Source: Clostridia bacterium
GTDB lineage: Bacteria; Bacillota; Clostridia; Oscillospirales; CAG-272
Direction: 5' to 3'
NCBI GenBank assembly: GCA_017936565.1
Contig: JAGBFG010000029.1
Span: 1-64,000 of the forward strand
DNA length: 64,000 nucleotides
The translations under genes were made by a program, and so were the position numbers. Shown one piece after another: positions 33,201-41,590 of the stretch. The notes under the pieces were generated by a model that had not been told where the DNA came from, did no database searches, and saw nothing but the letters and a program-made list of their open reading frames with translations. The number at the start of each line of letters is the position of its first letter. Within the stretch, counting starts at the first letter, position 1.

Positions 33201-35500
33201 AAGACGCGGCGGAAAATTTCCTCGATGTTGTGGAAGGTAATACGCTCCACGGGCCGCGCGTTGTGGAAGGAAACGGTTTCGTTTTCCTTTTTACGAAGGC
33301 TGTATGCGTTTCTGGGGGTGTTCAGCATACCCGTGGGGGAGCCGTTTGCCTCGTCAGAAAGGCGCATCAGATGTTGAAGCAGGTACGCCACGCGGTCAGC
33401 AAGATCGTTCTGGGGAACGTTGTCGCCTGCATCGTGGATAACCGCGTCCACCTTTTCTATGAACTCTGCCACAGGCATACCGTATTTGTCCGCAGTGGCA
33501 TCGCAAAATATGTTCAGAAGAGCAAGGCGGCGATTTTCCGCGTGCTCGGTGACGCGGGGCTTTAAGTAAGCGGAACGGCGCACGTAATCCTCTGCGTTGT
33601 CCATAAAGAATTCACGGAGCAGATACGGGCGGCTGATGATGTGCAAATTAGAGGTCCGCAAGCCGCGGAAGCGGGTAAAGGCGTAGAGGGTAGAGGCTAA
33701 GTTATACTTTTCGTCTGTGCAAATAATATAACTGTCCTTGGGCGTTTCCTTGTGCATCTCGTTGATTTCAACGCGATGACGCTTGAACATATCCTTGTCG
33801 GTGGTGTTCAAGGGCATATCGGTGATAACGCGCACACCGTCCACGTTCTTGCCCGTTGCCTCTTCTACTATCAAGGCTTCAAGCGACATACCGCTGACGC
33901 CGTTTTTCTCATACAGATTTTTGGTTTCTCTGTTCCACAGATAGAAGGTGGTGTTTTCGTGCTCCAAGGCGCTATTGCATTCAATAAGCTCGGTATGGAT
34001 ACGGAAAAACTTCTTCAAGCTGGTGGAGAAGCCCTGAATAATGGCAGAAGAGAGGAAGACGAAGCGAATACGCCCGCCGCCTGCCTGCTGCAAGCGGGAA
34101 GCCATCATGGTGCAAAGATAGCTGTCGGTGTTCAGAATGCGGTCAGCGTCAAGGAACATTGCGTTGCCCGCTTCCTCAAAGAAGGCGGGGTTGTTTTGCG
34201 TCAGATTGTCCTTGGCGAAATCCTCAGGAACGGCAATTAAGACGTCCGCCTGGTCCAAACGCTCGGAAGCATCACGGATACGCCAGGTGCAGTCGTCAGT
34301 AGCGCCCGTCAAGGCGGTCAAGCGGCGTCCGATATAGGTTTTTAAGGTTGCCACGTGGCTCTTATCGTGGACGATAAAGATTTGCCTTTCGCCCGAAAGC
34401 AAGCGCACGTAGGTATAGGCGATAAGGTACTCGCCAAGCTCCGAATAGAAGGACGCGCCAAAATATAAGTGCCTATCGTGGAAAAGGGAGTCCAAGCCCT
34501 GCATATAGCTCTGCACCACGTGCCCGGACCGTCTTTGCATACGGTCACGGATAAAGCGAAGGGCAGCGTCATAGGTCTGGTTGGTCCATTTATATTCTGC
34601 CACGTGAACGCGGCGCGGAGGACTGAAATGACGAATGGCGTGCTCCTTGCCGAAGCGGCGGAACAGGGTCTTTCTCAGCGCCTCTAAATTGGCAGCTGCC
34701 TCTTCTGCCTCTTCCTCTTCCTTACGGATAATCGCGGGCTTCTCGGCATCTGCGGGCTTTTCAGCCTCGGCGTGAAGCGTGTGGCAAATTTCTTGCAGCA
34801 AAACAAGAGAGAGGAAGGGATAAAGGTAGAGCTTTTCGACAACGAACAGAAGCGCGCTATACAAGAAGGCGGGAACAGGGAAGAACATTGCAAGCAGCAT
34901 TCCCAAAAAGACAACCGCGTACAGCGCCTCTACGATGTAAATAAAGGTTTGCAAAGCCTGCTCGGCACACACCACCCAGTTTTTCGCGTAGCAAAGGTTT
35001 TCACCCTTGAAGAAAATGGATGCGATGGCGCGACCAATTCTGTCGGACAGATGCTCAGGCTCGTCGTCCTTGCCCTCTGCCTGATTTTTTTCCTTTTCAG
35101 CGTCGCGCTTGGCGTAGCGCTTATCCAAGAAGACCTTCTTGATGAACGTCTTTAAGATAATCAGGACATACAGCGCCAAAAGGTTGACAAGAATAACCTT
35201 GACAGAGAACGCCACGTCAAACTTGACGGCGGCAGACGGCTTGCTGAGAATGTTGGCGATAAAGGGAACAGAGGTGATGGCACTTGCCAGACCGTCGAGA
35301 ATTTGCGTTAGCAGCGCAAAAACCACCAGCTCCAAAATCGGCAACAGAATAAAGGGCGCGTTTCTCTTCTGATGCGGTGCCTTATAGCGAAGCGCGTAGA
35401 AGGTAGAAAAACGGCGCAGCTTCACCGGCATAGGAAGCACGGGGAAGAAGAGAAGCAGCATAATGAGAAGAAGAAAGACAATTTTAAGCGCGGTCCACAT
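30266..35500 (-). CDS. giant membrane protein: degenerate MrfA/YprA-like helicase + zinc ribbon + transglutaminase
   Basis: 1744 aa. Membrane segments lie at about 4-24, 50-78, 98-120, 184-210 and 212-236. Residues 300-860 read like an SF2 helicase of the MrfA/YprA type that has lost catalysis. The Walker A place (about 346-362, FGASFYSELGEYLIAY) has no GKT, motif II is DADR (451-454) and motif III is SSA (484-486). The GEFESF...YVPGQSLIYNNCEYEIERI block near 783-815 recalls the part of YprA before DUF1998, and 1003-1043 recalls DUF1998. A zinc ribbon has Cys 1101, 1104, 1123, 1126. A C-terminal transglutaminase-like domain shows Cys1543, His1569, Asp1584. An acidic linker (1296-1325) lies between. 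Its ATG overlaps the upstream stop by 1 nt (TGATG), so translation is coupled. It is probably a scaffold of the tubulin-like system. Domain calls are my own reading of motifs. Confidence 0.7.
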   Translation of the reverse strand: MWTALKIVFLLLIMLLLFFPVLPMPVKLRRFSTFYALRYKAPHQKRNAPFILLPILELVVFALLTQILDGLASAITSVPFIANILSKPSAAVKFDVAFSVKVILVNLLALYVLIILKTFIKKVFLDKRYAKRDAEKEKNQAEGKDDEPEHLSDRIGRAIASIFFKGENLCYAKNWVVCAEQALQTFIYIVEALYAVVFLGMLLAMFFPVPAFLYSALLFVVEKLYLYPFLSLVLLQEICHTLHAEAEKPADAEKPAIIRKEEEEAEEAAANLEALRKTLFRRFGKEHAIRHFSPPRRVHVAEYKWTNQTYDAALRFIRDRMQRRSGHVVQSYMQGLDSLFHDRHLYFGASFYSELGEYLIAYTYVRLLSGERQIFIVHDKSHVATLKTYIGRRLTALTGATDDCTWRIRDASERLDQADVLIAVPEDFAKDNLTQNNPAFFEEAGNAMFLDADRILNTDSYLCTMMASRLQQAGGGRIRFVFLSSAIIQGFSTSLKKFFRIHTELIECNSALEHENTTFYLWNRETKNLYEKNGVSGMSLEALIVEEATGKNVDGVRVITDMPLNTTDKDMFKRHRVEINEMHKETPKDSYIICTDEKYNLASTLYAFTRFRGLRTSNLHIISRPYLLREFFMDNAEDYVRRSAYLKPRVTEHAENRRLALLNIFCDATADKYGMPVAEFIEKVDAVIHDAGDNVPQNDLADRVAYLLQHLMRLSDEANGSPTGMLNTPRNAYSLRKKENETVSFHNARPVERITFHNIEEIFRRVLLINRRVELWLNGVCIGEFESFPDRIRQQYVPGQSLIYNNCEYEIERISEDNTRIFLRGEVTTFRSCLDSVLLRRYTVLSEPSPEGNVAGASTTYTTGKLAGIYLEKQNCAIKAETYGYYNLMSDNQTIDFISGVEGNPTLDENTVKQHARNLNGNVALSVRLEARGMECTDSMRLLLSAVCNEFMKTVFPDAYRCIAVCPVLSKPVDPAFEPESFETRVKTLYPYFVNDALKANPTSVELLFINDCETDIGVINMLYSGEARVIAELFSHVYSYLLWLKNKPTLNDDRRHYIYFGSEAMPSVFDLNSCIDLLENCHLRFREGVEIQEEKHEELCAFCHAPLESGRYYPHSASRFICDNCQREVVETEQNVKDAMEKAIKYMTDAYPDLTLPTDIKLGLHPIRELPKDQVMTEHYCTIKEGERLLTVEEGLPVLNAVLCCLRALIFFWQKDNNLFCPYSSAQLYYEEISYLRNNGHHVSAEYVEKHLTPLALERYGALMDAVEGPLGESGERTGGKYETSFAFIMAVVDDIDNADVPEGDDVPVDPEDIEDDAFLYDPDRIPRFWKRFLRNASTSEVPDEQGDEGTGATPAPADTGKKKSAFKSGIELIPYEDEEKRNPRIRLYNEIARHIADFNGEPITVDASISKEEMLRIFRYVRYDYPEFFWLSACVFWSSTPLRMAPTFRCLNADGKTVNLSQVEKYRRELRKGALPFVKGITKSTPAYEALLTIHRRLIVTLDYDKSVYTPGVDNAVIGNKAEEDTFRSLHSALVKHKVVCAGYAVALQYLLQSVGIVCGSIVSEGHEWNVVKLGKDCYHLDATWDDYSTTDKASHKNLVVYDYFCLSTEEITRETSSHIPETETFGMIPAFNSVKHNYFRAHNTFFTRYDEEKMLALLTVALEKEYNCISFRCSSKEVYDDMYARLYSNGAALFYELLAKASEKLGGKKKKFIEKAFRNPSWYSDDVLCICNIVLNAGQPV

Positions 35501-37458
35501 CAGTCGTTTCCTCCTCTTTCAAAAAGCGTTTCTATGTTCTTTGCGGAAAAGACGTGATAAATGCTGTTGTCCGCAACGTCCTTCTCAATGTCAAAATCAA
35601 TCTCCGATTGGGTGGAAGAAAAGGACGTGATAATGTGCATACTGCTCAAAATACCGCTGATGGTATTTTCTAAGGATTCAAGCAGGTTGCGATGCTGCTC
35701 GGCTCTTGCGTTCTTGCGGCGGTTGATAGCGTCAAGCCGCTCGATACGGCGGATGCTGTACCGAATGTCCTCAATGGTGAGAAGCTTGCTCTTGTAGCGG
35801 CTGAACAGGGGCTGCAAGGACTTGCGGTTCTTCGCGCAGCATTCCTCGTAGAGCGATTGCATTTTATGCTTTAAGCGGTCCAGCTTGCGCATAATGGGAA
35901 TGATGTGCAAAAGCAGAGAGAAAATCAGAATGCCGCCGAAAACGGCTGCGGCGATGCCGTAGCAAATCAAGGAAGGAACGGAGAAGGGCGCGCGATAAAG
36001 CTGAAGAGCCCCGTAGGGAACTATCATAGCCAAAAGCGTTACAAGAAGGAGCGTCAAATCGCCAAAGAAGCTGCGCTTCACCGTGGCTTGCGTTCTCTTG
36101 TAATCGTTATAAATCTGGGTTGCTCTTTCCTTTTCCTTGGAAAAATCGCCTGCCGTGTAGCCGGCTCCCAATGCCTCGTTGAGCAGCTCCTTCATTCGCA
36201 CATTTTGCTTTTCCAAGAGCTGCTTCTTTTCAAGCTCGGACGGGCAAGTAGGAGAATTGGCAACGAAAAGGCCCGAGCGCTTCAAATCCTCCTCGGTCTC
36301 GGACACGTCGCGCTTTTCGTCCCGTGCCTGCAAGTAGTTAGCCATCGCCTTATCAATGGCGGCTCTTGCCTCGTTGGGAATTTCGGCATCCTCGTCCTTG
36401 TTGGCGTATTGACAAATGCGGGTGTATTGCTCGTCAAAGGACAGGATCTTCGCCAAATCGTCCTTCATTTCCCGCTGAATCATCATTTCCTCTTCGCCGC
36501 TTTCCTTGGGTGCGCGTACCTGCGAGGCTGCCTGCTCCAAGGAATAGTAAAGGCAAGCGTTGCGAAGGGACGTTTCCTGCGCCTTATGAATGTTGCCAAA
36601 GGCGGCAAGCAGCACGTCCTGCAATTTCTTGGGGTTGGGGCGGGCAGTCTGCACCATAGCACCTCTTCCCTCGTCGTTCAGACATTCATAGCGCCAAACT
36701 AAGAAAAGCGACATACAAAGCACGTCGTAGGCGGCGTGCTCGTCAGAGGTGCTGAACGTGACGTAAGGCTCGGTTTCCTGCCTGTCGGCGCAGTTGGCGG
36801 AGACGTATTCGGTGTATCGGTTGTAAAAGACCTCAAAGGTCAGGGGGGTATCACTCTCGTAAATCTTCAAAATGTTGCCTGTGCCGCAGGAAAGGTAAAA
36901 GGAGGAATAGGTGGGGGCGTTCTCCAAAAGAACGGAGCGCTCCAGGTTGTTCCCCTCACGGCACAGAGGCGGCAGCTTTTCCATTTCCTCTGTCAAGGGA
37001 AGAAGCGTCTCATCGCCCTTTTCCTTGGCACCGAGGAAAAGCCTTGCAGCCAGCGCCTTTTCCATAGCCGTTCTTTGTGAACGGTTGTTTACGTATTGAA
37101 TGTAATAAATCACATAATCCGTCGGCGCGATATTGCGAGAGCTTAAATATTCGTGCAGATTATGGGTTAAATATTGCCGAATGCATTTTTTATAAATATT
37201 CACAATGTCAGCGGCGGCCTCATCCTCTGCCTTTTTGCAGGATGGGAAGCCGTAAAAATCAACGAGTACGACAACGCGATACTGGTCTGCCTCCGCGACA
37301 CTGAGAGCATCAACTTCCTTAAAAATCTCCTCGGCACATTCGGAAATGCGGGAGAGAGAGCAGTGCTTCCATTGAATTTGCCGATAGCCGACAAGCTCAA
37401 ACAGAAGGTTGCTGTCAAAGGTTTTGTTCTCGGATGTATTGATGACGTAAGTCAGCAT
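35500..37458 (-). CDS. two-pass membrane coiled-coil protein of the tubulin-like operon
   Basis: 652 aa, family not recognised. An N-terminal soluble domain (1-~230) opens with strands MLTYVINTSENKTF and later YRVVVLVDFYGFP, a pattern that could be an alpha/beta domain of the vWA kind. A helical middle carries charged heptads. Two membrane segments lie at about 475-495 and 503-526, followed by a C-terminal coiled coil (about 530-620). Two membrane segments flanked by long helical arms suggest a membrane linker for the tubulin-like proteins (inference). Start ATG 37458 or TTG 37470; AAAGG lies upstream of both. The stop overlaps the next gene's ATG. Confidence 0.6.
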   Translation of the reverse strand: MLTYVINTSENKTFDSNLLFELVGYRQIQWKHCSLSRISECAEEIFKEVDALSVAEADQYRVVVLVDFYGFPSCKKAEDEAAADIVNIYKKCIRQYLTHNLHEYLSSRNIAPTDYVIYYIQYVNNRSQRTAMEKALAARLFLGAKEKGDETLLPLTEEMEKLPPLCREGNNLERSVLLENAPTYSSFYLSCGTGNILKIYESDTPLTFEVFYNRYTEYVSANCADRQETEPYVTFSTSDEHAAYDVLCMSLFLVWRYECLNDEGRGAMVQTARPNPKKLQDVLLAAFGNIHKAQETSLRNACLYYSLEQAASQVRAPKESGEEEMMIQREMKDDLAKILSFDEQYTRICQYANKDEDAEIPNEARAAIDKAMANYLQARDEKRDVSETEEDLKRSGLFVANSPTCPSELEKKQLLEKQNVRMKELLNEALGAGYTAGDFSKEKERATQIYNDYKRTQATVKRSFFGDLTLLLVTLLAMIVPYGALQLYRAPFSVPSLICYGIAAAVFGGILIFSLLLHIIPIMRKLDRLKHKMQSLYEECCAKNRKSLQPLFSRYKSKLLTIEDIRYSIRRIERLDAINRRKNARAEQHRNLLESLENTISGILSSMHIITSFSSTQSEIDFDIEKDVADNSIYHVFSAKNIETLFERGGND

Positions 37459-37743
37459 ACCATTGACCAAGCCTTTCTACGCAAGCGTGATGGTGGTGGG
37501 AATGTCCCAAAATAAAAATCAGTCAAAAGGGAAGGCGGAAAAAGAACGGGTTACCCGTCTCTGCTTTGACAAAAAAACAGATTTTTCGCCTGAAAGAAAA
37601 AATAAGAAGCAAGCCCGACAAAGACAGGGGGCTTCCTTTATAAAAAAAGAGGGGGCACGACGCTCTCGTGGGAGAAACCACGCGCCCTTCCTTTTGCCTG
37701 CCCTTCCCCCCGTTTGGAAGGAAGGGCAGAGTCTTACGGTTTT
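37459..37743 (-). other. 285-nt gap inside the operon with a stop-proximal hairpin
   Basis: This is the longest gap inside the five-gene unit. CTGCCCTTCC/GGAAGGGCAG (37698-37729) forms a 10-bp stem 14 nt after the stop of the second tubulin-like gene. It has no T-tract on the minus strand, so it is more likely an mRNA-processing or stabilising hairpin than a terminator. I could not find a convincing second promoter. Confidence 0.5.
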
Positions 37744-40700
37744 TTATTCGCTGTCAGCGGGAGCAGAGTCCTCTTGGGGCTCTTGTGCGGTCTCCTCTAC
37801 CTTAACGTCTCTGGGCCAGATGGCGTTGTTGGGGTCATAGCCGCGCTTGTCGAAGACGACCTTCTTCTCAGTGGTTTCCTTGTAGTTGATGGAAAGCTCC
37901 TGGAAGCAGCCTGCATCGTTGATCCAAGAAACCAGCACCTGATAGAAGTAACGGGAATCGTTGTTCTTCACAACGTCAGGATCCTTGGGAAGCGCCTCAG
38001 CCAAGAATTTGTCAAGCTGCTGCTTGTAGATGTTGAGGAACGCCTCGTCGTTGTTTGCCGTTCTTGCGCGGCAGAAGTCAACCAAGGTATCGTAGCCAAC
38101 CTTCAGGATGCACTCCGCGTTGTTGCGGTCCGTGTCGGTTCTGGCTTCCTCGCACTGTCTGATGCGGAAGGCGAAGGTAATAAGACCGCAGGCAAAGGGA
38201 GTCTTTGCGTCTGCCTTCTTGTTGCCAAAGATGTTTTCACGCATCATACGGATGTAATCAGCCTTGGTGATAGAGCCTGTTACGCTCTGGGTGTCGCCCG
38301 CGGTGTAGTGAGCGAGAGAAGCCTTTTGCTCCTTCACAGCCTCGTCAAAGTCGCGAGACCATTCGGCAACCAGCTTCTCGTGCAAGCGCAGCCAAGCAAA
38401 CAGACCGTGGATGTTCTTGTCGCCAACCTCTTCGCCGTTGTAGATGATCTTTTCATCGTCGCAACGGAACACAGCGTAAGCGTCACGAACCTCCTTGCGA
38501 TACTGCAAGCGGTTGTTCATCAAGGCGAAGAGCAAAGCCTTAGCAACGGCAACATCGTAGCTCTTTTCGTCCTGTACATCGAGCTTAGCCAAGTGACCGG
38601 GCTTGTGCCATTCAAAGCCAAGGTGGGGGTTCTTGGTATCGGTGCCCGTGGTTTCCATCAATTTCAGAACCTTCTCGTATTTGTCAGCGTATTCGCCCGT
38701 AATTTTGGGAATATCCAAGGGGTTGATGGTCAGAAGTGCCTTGGTCAAGGAAATGGTGGTGTCGTCCGCATTGTCGTTGATAAGCATTCTTCTGATAGGC
38801 AAGCCGTTCATAGACATAAACTGGCTTACGCAGGAAACGAGAGTGGGAGCGGAGTCTCTGTCAGCATCGTTGGAAAGCTTGATGCCAAGCTCCTCAGCGT
38901 GATCGTAGAGGTATTCTGCGGTTTTGCGGGAAACCATAATAGCGGAGAAGGTGTTGCCCGAAACGTCGCCCTGTGCGGAGCCGAAGGCGGGGGTAGCGCC
39001 GTTGTACGCGCTGTTGATAGCCTCAGCGGCGGCAGCGCCCTTGTCGCCAGTCTGCTCGATAAGAACCTGAATGGGGTTCTTGCCCAGAACGTTGTTCTTT
39101 CTTTCAACCTGCGCGCGATAAAGAGCGGTAACAGAGGAGATAAGAGAAGCGAACACGTTGGAGCTTGTGGGAACAGGACGGGTGGAGAAATCGTTTTTCA
39201 CAGCGTTGAAGGCCGTTTCAAACACGCCGTTACCCATAGCGTTGTCTGCCTGCTTGATATCCTCAACGGACATCGCGCCCATACGGCAGTATTCCTCGTA
39301 AGCGCGCTGTTTGTCCTCGGCAGAGGAGCCAACGAAGGTTCTTGCCTCGTTGGAAACGGAGTCCTTGTTGAGCGTCTTGCGCTTTTGCTCGGCGAGGGTG
39401 CGCTTTGCTTCGTCAAACTTGTTGAAGAAGTTGCGGTATTCCTCAATGAGCTTTTCAACGCGCTCGGAAATCTTGGAGAGAACCGCGCCAATCATTTGCT
39501 CCTTGGCGGCGTTGTAGAGCTTGTTCAAGGAAGTCAAGGCGTCATTGCGCAGCAAAATGCTGTCGGCAGTTGCGTCCGTCTTCAAGCCTAAGTAAATTTC
39601 TTTTGCCTTTTCATCGCACAAAATGACAAAGCGGTTTTGCTTTTGCGCGTTGGTCAGGGTGGCGTATGCGCTGTGGCGAACGTCGGTGCCTGCTTGTGCC
39701 TGAGAAACAGCAAGGAAGCTTGCGGGCAGGTCGTAGACGTCGTTTTCGTTGATTTGCTTCCAAGGCGTGTAGCTGGAAAGCGTGGTATCAATTCTCTTCT
39801 TGAATTCGCAAAGGATAGCCATAGCGGAAACAGGATGGATAAAACTGCCGTTCTGCATCAGCAAATGCTCTACCAAGGAGAACTTTTCGCTGGCGTGAAC
39901 GTTGCCGTCCTGCTCAACGGGAAGAATGTTCTTGACCAAGGAGCCCATACGGGTGCGGAGTGCTTCAAGGCAGGTGTTGAAGTAGTTGAGCAAGGTCTTT
40001 TTGTAATCGGCAGCAGCGGAAAGAACAGAGTTCTTCGCGTCATTCTTCGCCTCTTTGCCGGCGAACATACCCAATTTTTCAACGACCATTCCGCCTTCAA
40101 CGCTGGCAGTAACGCCCAAAGCGGCAGGGTCGGGAATTTCGGAGTTCAGAAGGGACGTCAGGTGAGAATAATAGTCGTCCATACGGCAAACATCCTCAGG
40201 TCTGCCATCGGCGTTTTCCACCTGCTTGTAATAACCGCGGCGGAGAATATCAATGACGTTAGAGGTGGGGTTGCGGCGCTCGTTGTCGATAGCCGTGAGC
40301 ATCAAGCCCGCATACTTGGAGCCCGACATAGGAACGACGGGACGGCGAGCCTCTCTTGCTCTTTCCTCTTCCTCGCGGATGAACGCCTCAACAGCGTTGT
40401 GAAGCACGCGCCAGTCACCCTCAAAGGCTTCCTCGGTCTTGCAGGTTGCAAAATAATCAAGGATAGCATCGGTGGGGTATACAACGTCAGCGGTTGCCAA
40501 GCTGCTGAAAATGGAGTTTTCCTTGCCTTCCTCAGCCAAAAGTCCTGCCATATTGGAAACGGCAGAGTCGATAGCGCCCGCGTTTGCGGTGCAAAGAAGG
40601 GTATAGAGGGTATCTGCCATCATTAGGTTGTGACCTGCAACGTCAAGGCAGGGAACACGACCCATCATATAGATGCGCTTGAAGGGGGAGTATTCGGACT

Positions 40701-41475
40701 TCCAGTAGGTTTCATCCTCTGCATCGAACAGAACCTTTACATACTTTTCCTTGGGAGAGCCAAGGCGGAAGGAAACGGGCGTGTTCTTCTCCTCAGGTCT
40801 GTTGTAGCCGTGGGTAACCAGGTTGAAGGAGTTGATTTCGCGCAAGATACCGTATGCGTTGGCAAACAGCTTCAAGCGCTGCTCCTCACCCTCCTGACAG
40901 CCCTCGTAAATTTCAGGGCAAGCCAAGAGCGCCGTTACCTCGTCTGCGGTAATGCCCAAAACGTCGCGCATATAACGCTTTACGTACATAGTCAGCGGAA
41001 TGAAGCAGCCGGAGCCCGTGCCACCCGCGATAGAGGATACTACGTAAATTTCGTAGACCATATTCTGTCCTGCGGCAGCCTTCTTCATTTGCTCCAATGC
41101 ACCGTGGAGCTTTCCGCGTCTGGTGTCGTCCTGCATCATGCTGACAAAGGCCAGGAAGGACTTCTTTCTCCACTGGGAGCAGCCCTTGTACATTTCTTGC
41201 TCGCGGATGGATTCATCCTCACAGTCGAACCACTCCAAAGCGTCAAAGCCGAGTCTGTCGCAAATGTCGCCAATTCTTCCGTTGTCGGAAAGGGGAATAC
41301 AAACGGTTGATTTGTCAAGCTTGGACATATCCTCTTCATCGGAGTCGAGAACGAGGGTTGTGATGAGGTTGCCCTCTTGGTTGCCGTAGCGCTTCAATTT
41401 CTTTTGGAAGCGGTCTGCGGCCTGGCTACCGGTGCCACCGACACCGATAAGCAGAATGTTCTTCTTATTTTGCAT
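37744..41475 (-). CDS. tubulin/FtsZ-like protein 2 (Tubulin_2 type)
   Basis: 1243 aa. The N-terminus is a tubulin-type GTPase: NILLIGVGGTGSQAADRF (7-24), LVLDSDEEDM near 41-50, and the tubulin signature SIAGGTGSG at 148-156 (FtsZ has GGGTGTG), then LLACPEIYEG and FANAYGILREINSFNL, which it shares with its paralog next door. The remaining 900 residues are helical, rich in charged residues, with no membrane segment. By family knowledge, such proteins (PF13809; related to the large FtsZ-like families described by Makarova and Koonin) are thought to remodel membranes and often sit near vWA proteins. GTP binding is supported by the motifs; polymerisation is inference. GGAGAG precedes its ATG. Confidence 0.82.
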   Translation of the reverse strand: MQNKKNILLIGVGGTGSQAADRFQKKLKRYGNQEGNLITTLVLDSDEEDMSKLDKSTVCIPLSDNGRIGDICDRLGFDALEWFDCEDESIREQEMYKGCSQWRKKSFLAFVSMMQDDTRRGKLHGALEQMKKAAAGQNMVYEIYVVSSIAGGTGSGCFIPLTMYVKRYMRDVLGITADEVTALLACPEIYEGCQEGEEQRLKLFANAYGILREINSFNLVTHGYNRPEEKNTPVSFRLGSPKEKYVKVLFDAEDETYWKSEYSPFKRIYMMGRVPCLDVAGHNLMMADTLYTLLCTANAGAIDSAVSNMAGLLAEEGKENSIFSSLATADVVYPTDAILDYFATCKTEEAFEGDWRVLHNAVEAFIREEEERAREARRPVVPMSGSKYAGLMLTAIDNERRNPTSNVIDILRRGYYKQVENADGRPEDVCRMDDYYSHLTSLLNSEIPDPAALGVTASVEGGMVVEKLGMFAGKEAKNDAKNSVLSAAADYKKTLLNYFNTCLEALRTRMGSLVKNILPVEQDGNVHASEKFSLVEHLLMQNGSFIHPVSAMAILCEFKKRIDTTLSSYTPWKQINENDVYDLPASFLAVSQAQAGTDVRHSAYATLTNAQKQNRFVILCDEKAKEIYLGLKTDATADSILLRNDALTSLNKLYNAAKEQMIGAVLSKISERVEKLIEEYRNFFNKFDEAKRTLAEQKRKTLNKDSVSNEARTFVGSSAEDKQRAYEEYCRMGAMSVEDIKQADNAMGNGVFETAFNAVKNDFSTRPVPTSSNVFASLISSVTALYRAQVERKNNVLGKNPIQVLIEQTGDKGAAAAEAINSAYNGATPAFGSAQGDVSGNTFSAIMVSRKTAEYLYDHAEELGIKLSNDADRDSAPTLVSCVSQFMSMNGLPIRRMLINDNADDTTISLTKALLTINPLDIPKITGEYADKYEKVLKLMETTGTDTKNPHLGFEWHKPGHLAKLDVQDEKSYDVAVAKALLFALMNNRLQYRKEVRDAYAVFRCDDEKIIYNGEEVGDKNIHGLFAWLRLHEKLVAEWSRDFDEAVKEQKASLAHYTAGDTQSVTGSITKADYIRMMRENIFGNKKADAKTPFACGLITFAFRIRQCEEARTDTDRNNAECILKVGYDTLVDFCRARTANNDEAFLNIYKQQLDKFLAEALPKDPDVVKNNDSRYFYQVLVSWINDAGCFQELSINYKETTEKKVVFDKRGYDPNNAIWPRDVKVEETAQEPQEDSAPADSE

Positions 41476-41544
41476 GGGTACTCTCCTTATATTTTATGTT
41501 TTTTATAACGAAATGTGGGTGCCGCCGATGCGGCGAGGTGGGGC

Positions 41545-41590
41545 TTATGCCTCGAAAGCATAAGGCGGAGCTTACGCTTCAAAAGCGTAA
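41545..41590 (-). repeat. tandem stop-codon hairpins (duplicated PYAFEA tail)
   Basis: Two 19-nt palindromes, at 41572-41590 and 41545-41563, each ending in TAA. Both encode Pro-Tyr-Ala-Phe-Glu-Ala-stop in the same frame but with different codons. The first contains the real stop of tubulin-like gene 1. The second would add APPYAFEA after readthrough. Bases at stem position 4 differ compensatorily (C-G versus T-A). Confidence 0.8.

Noticed and set aside
37714..39591. Plus-strand open frame of 625 aa opposite the second tubulin-like gene
   Set aside because: It lacks a ribosome binding site and recognisable domains. It is an antisense shadow of a coding frame with clear tubulin motifs.
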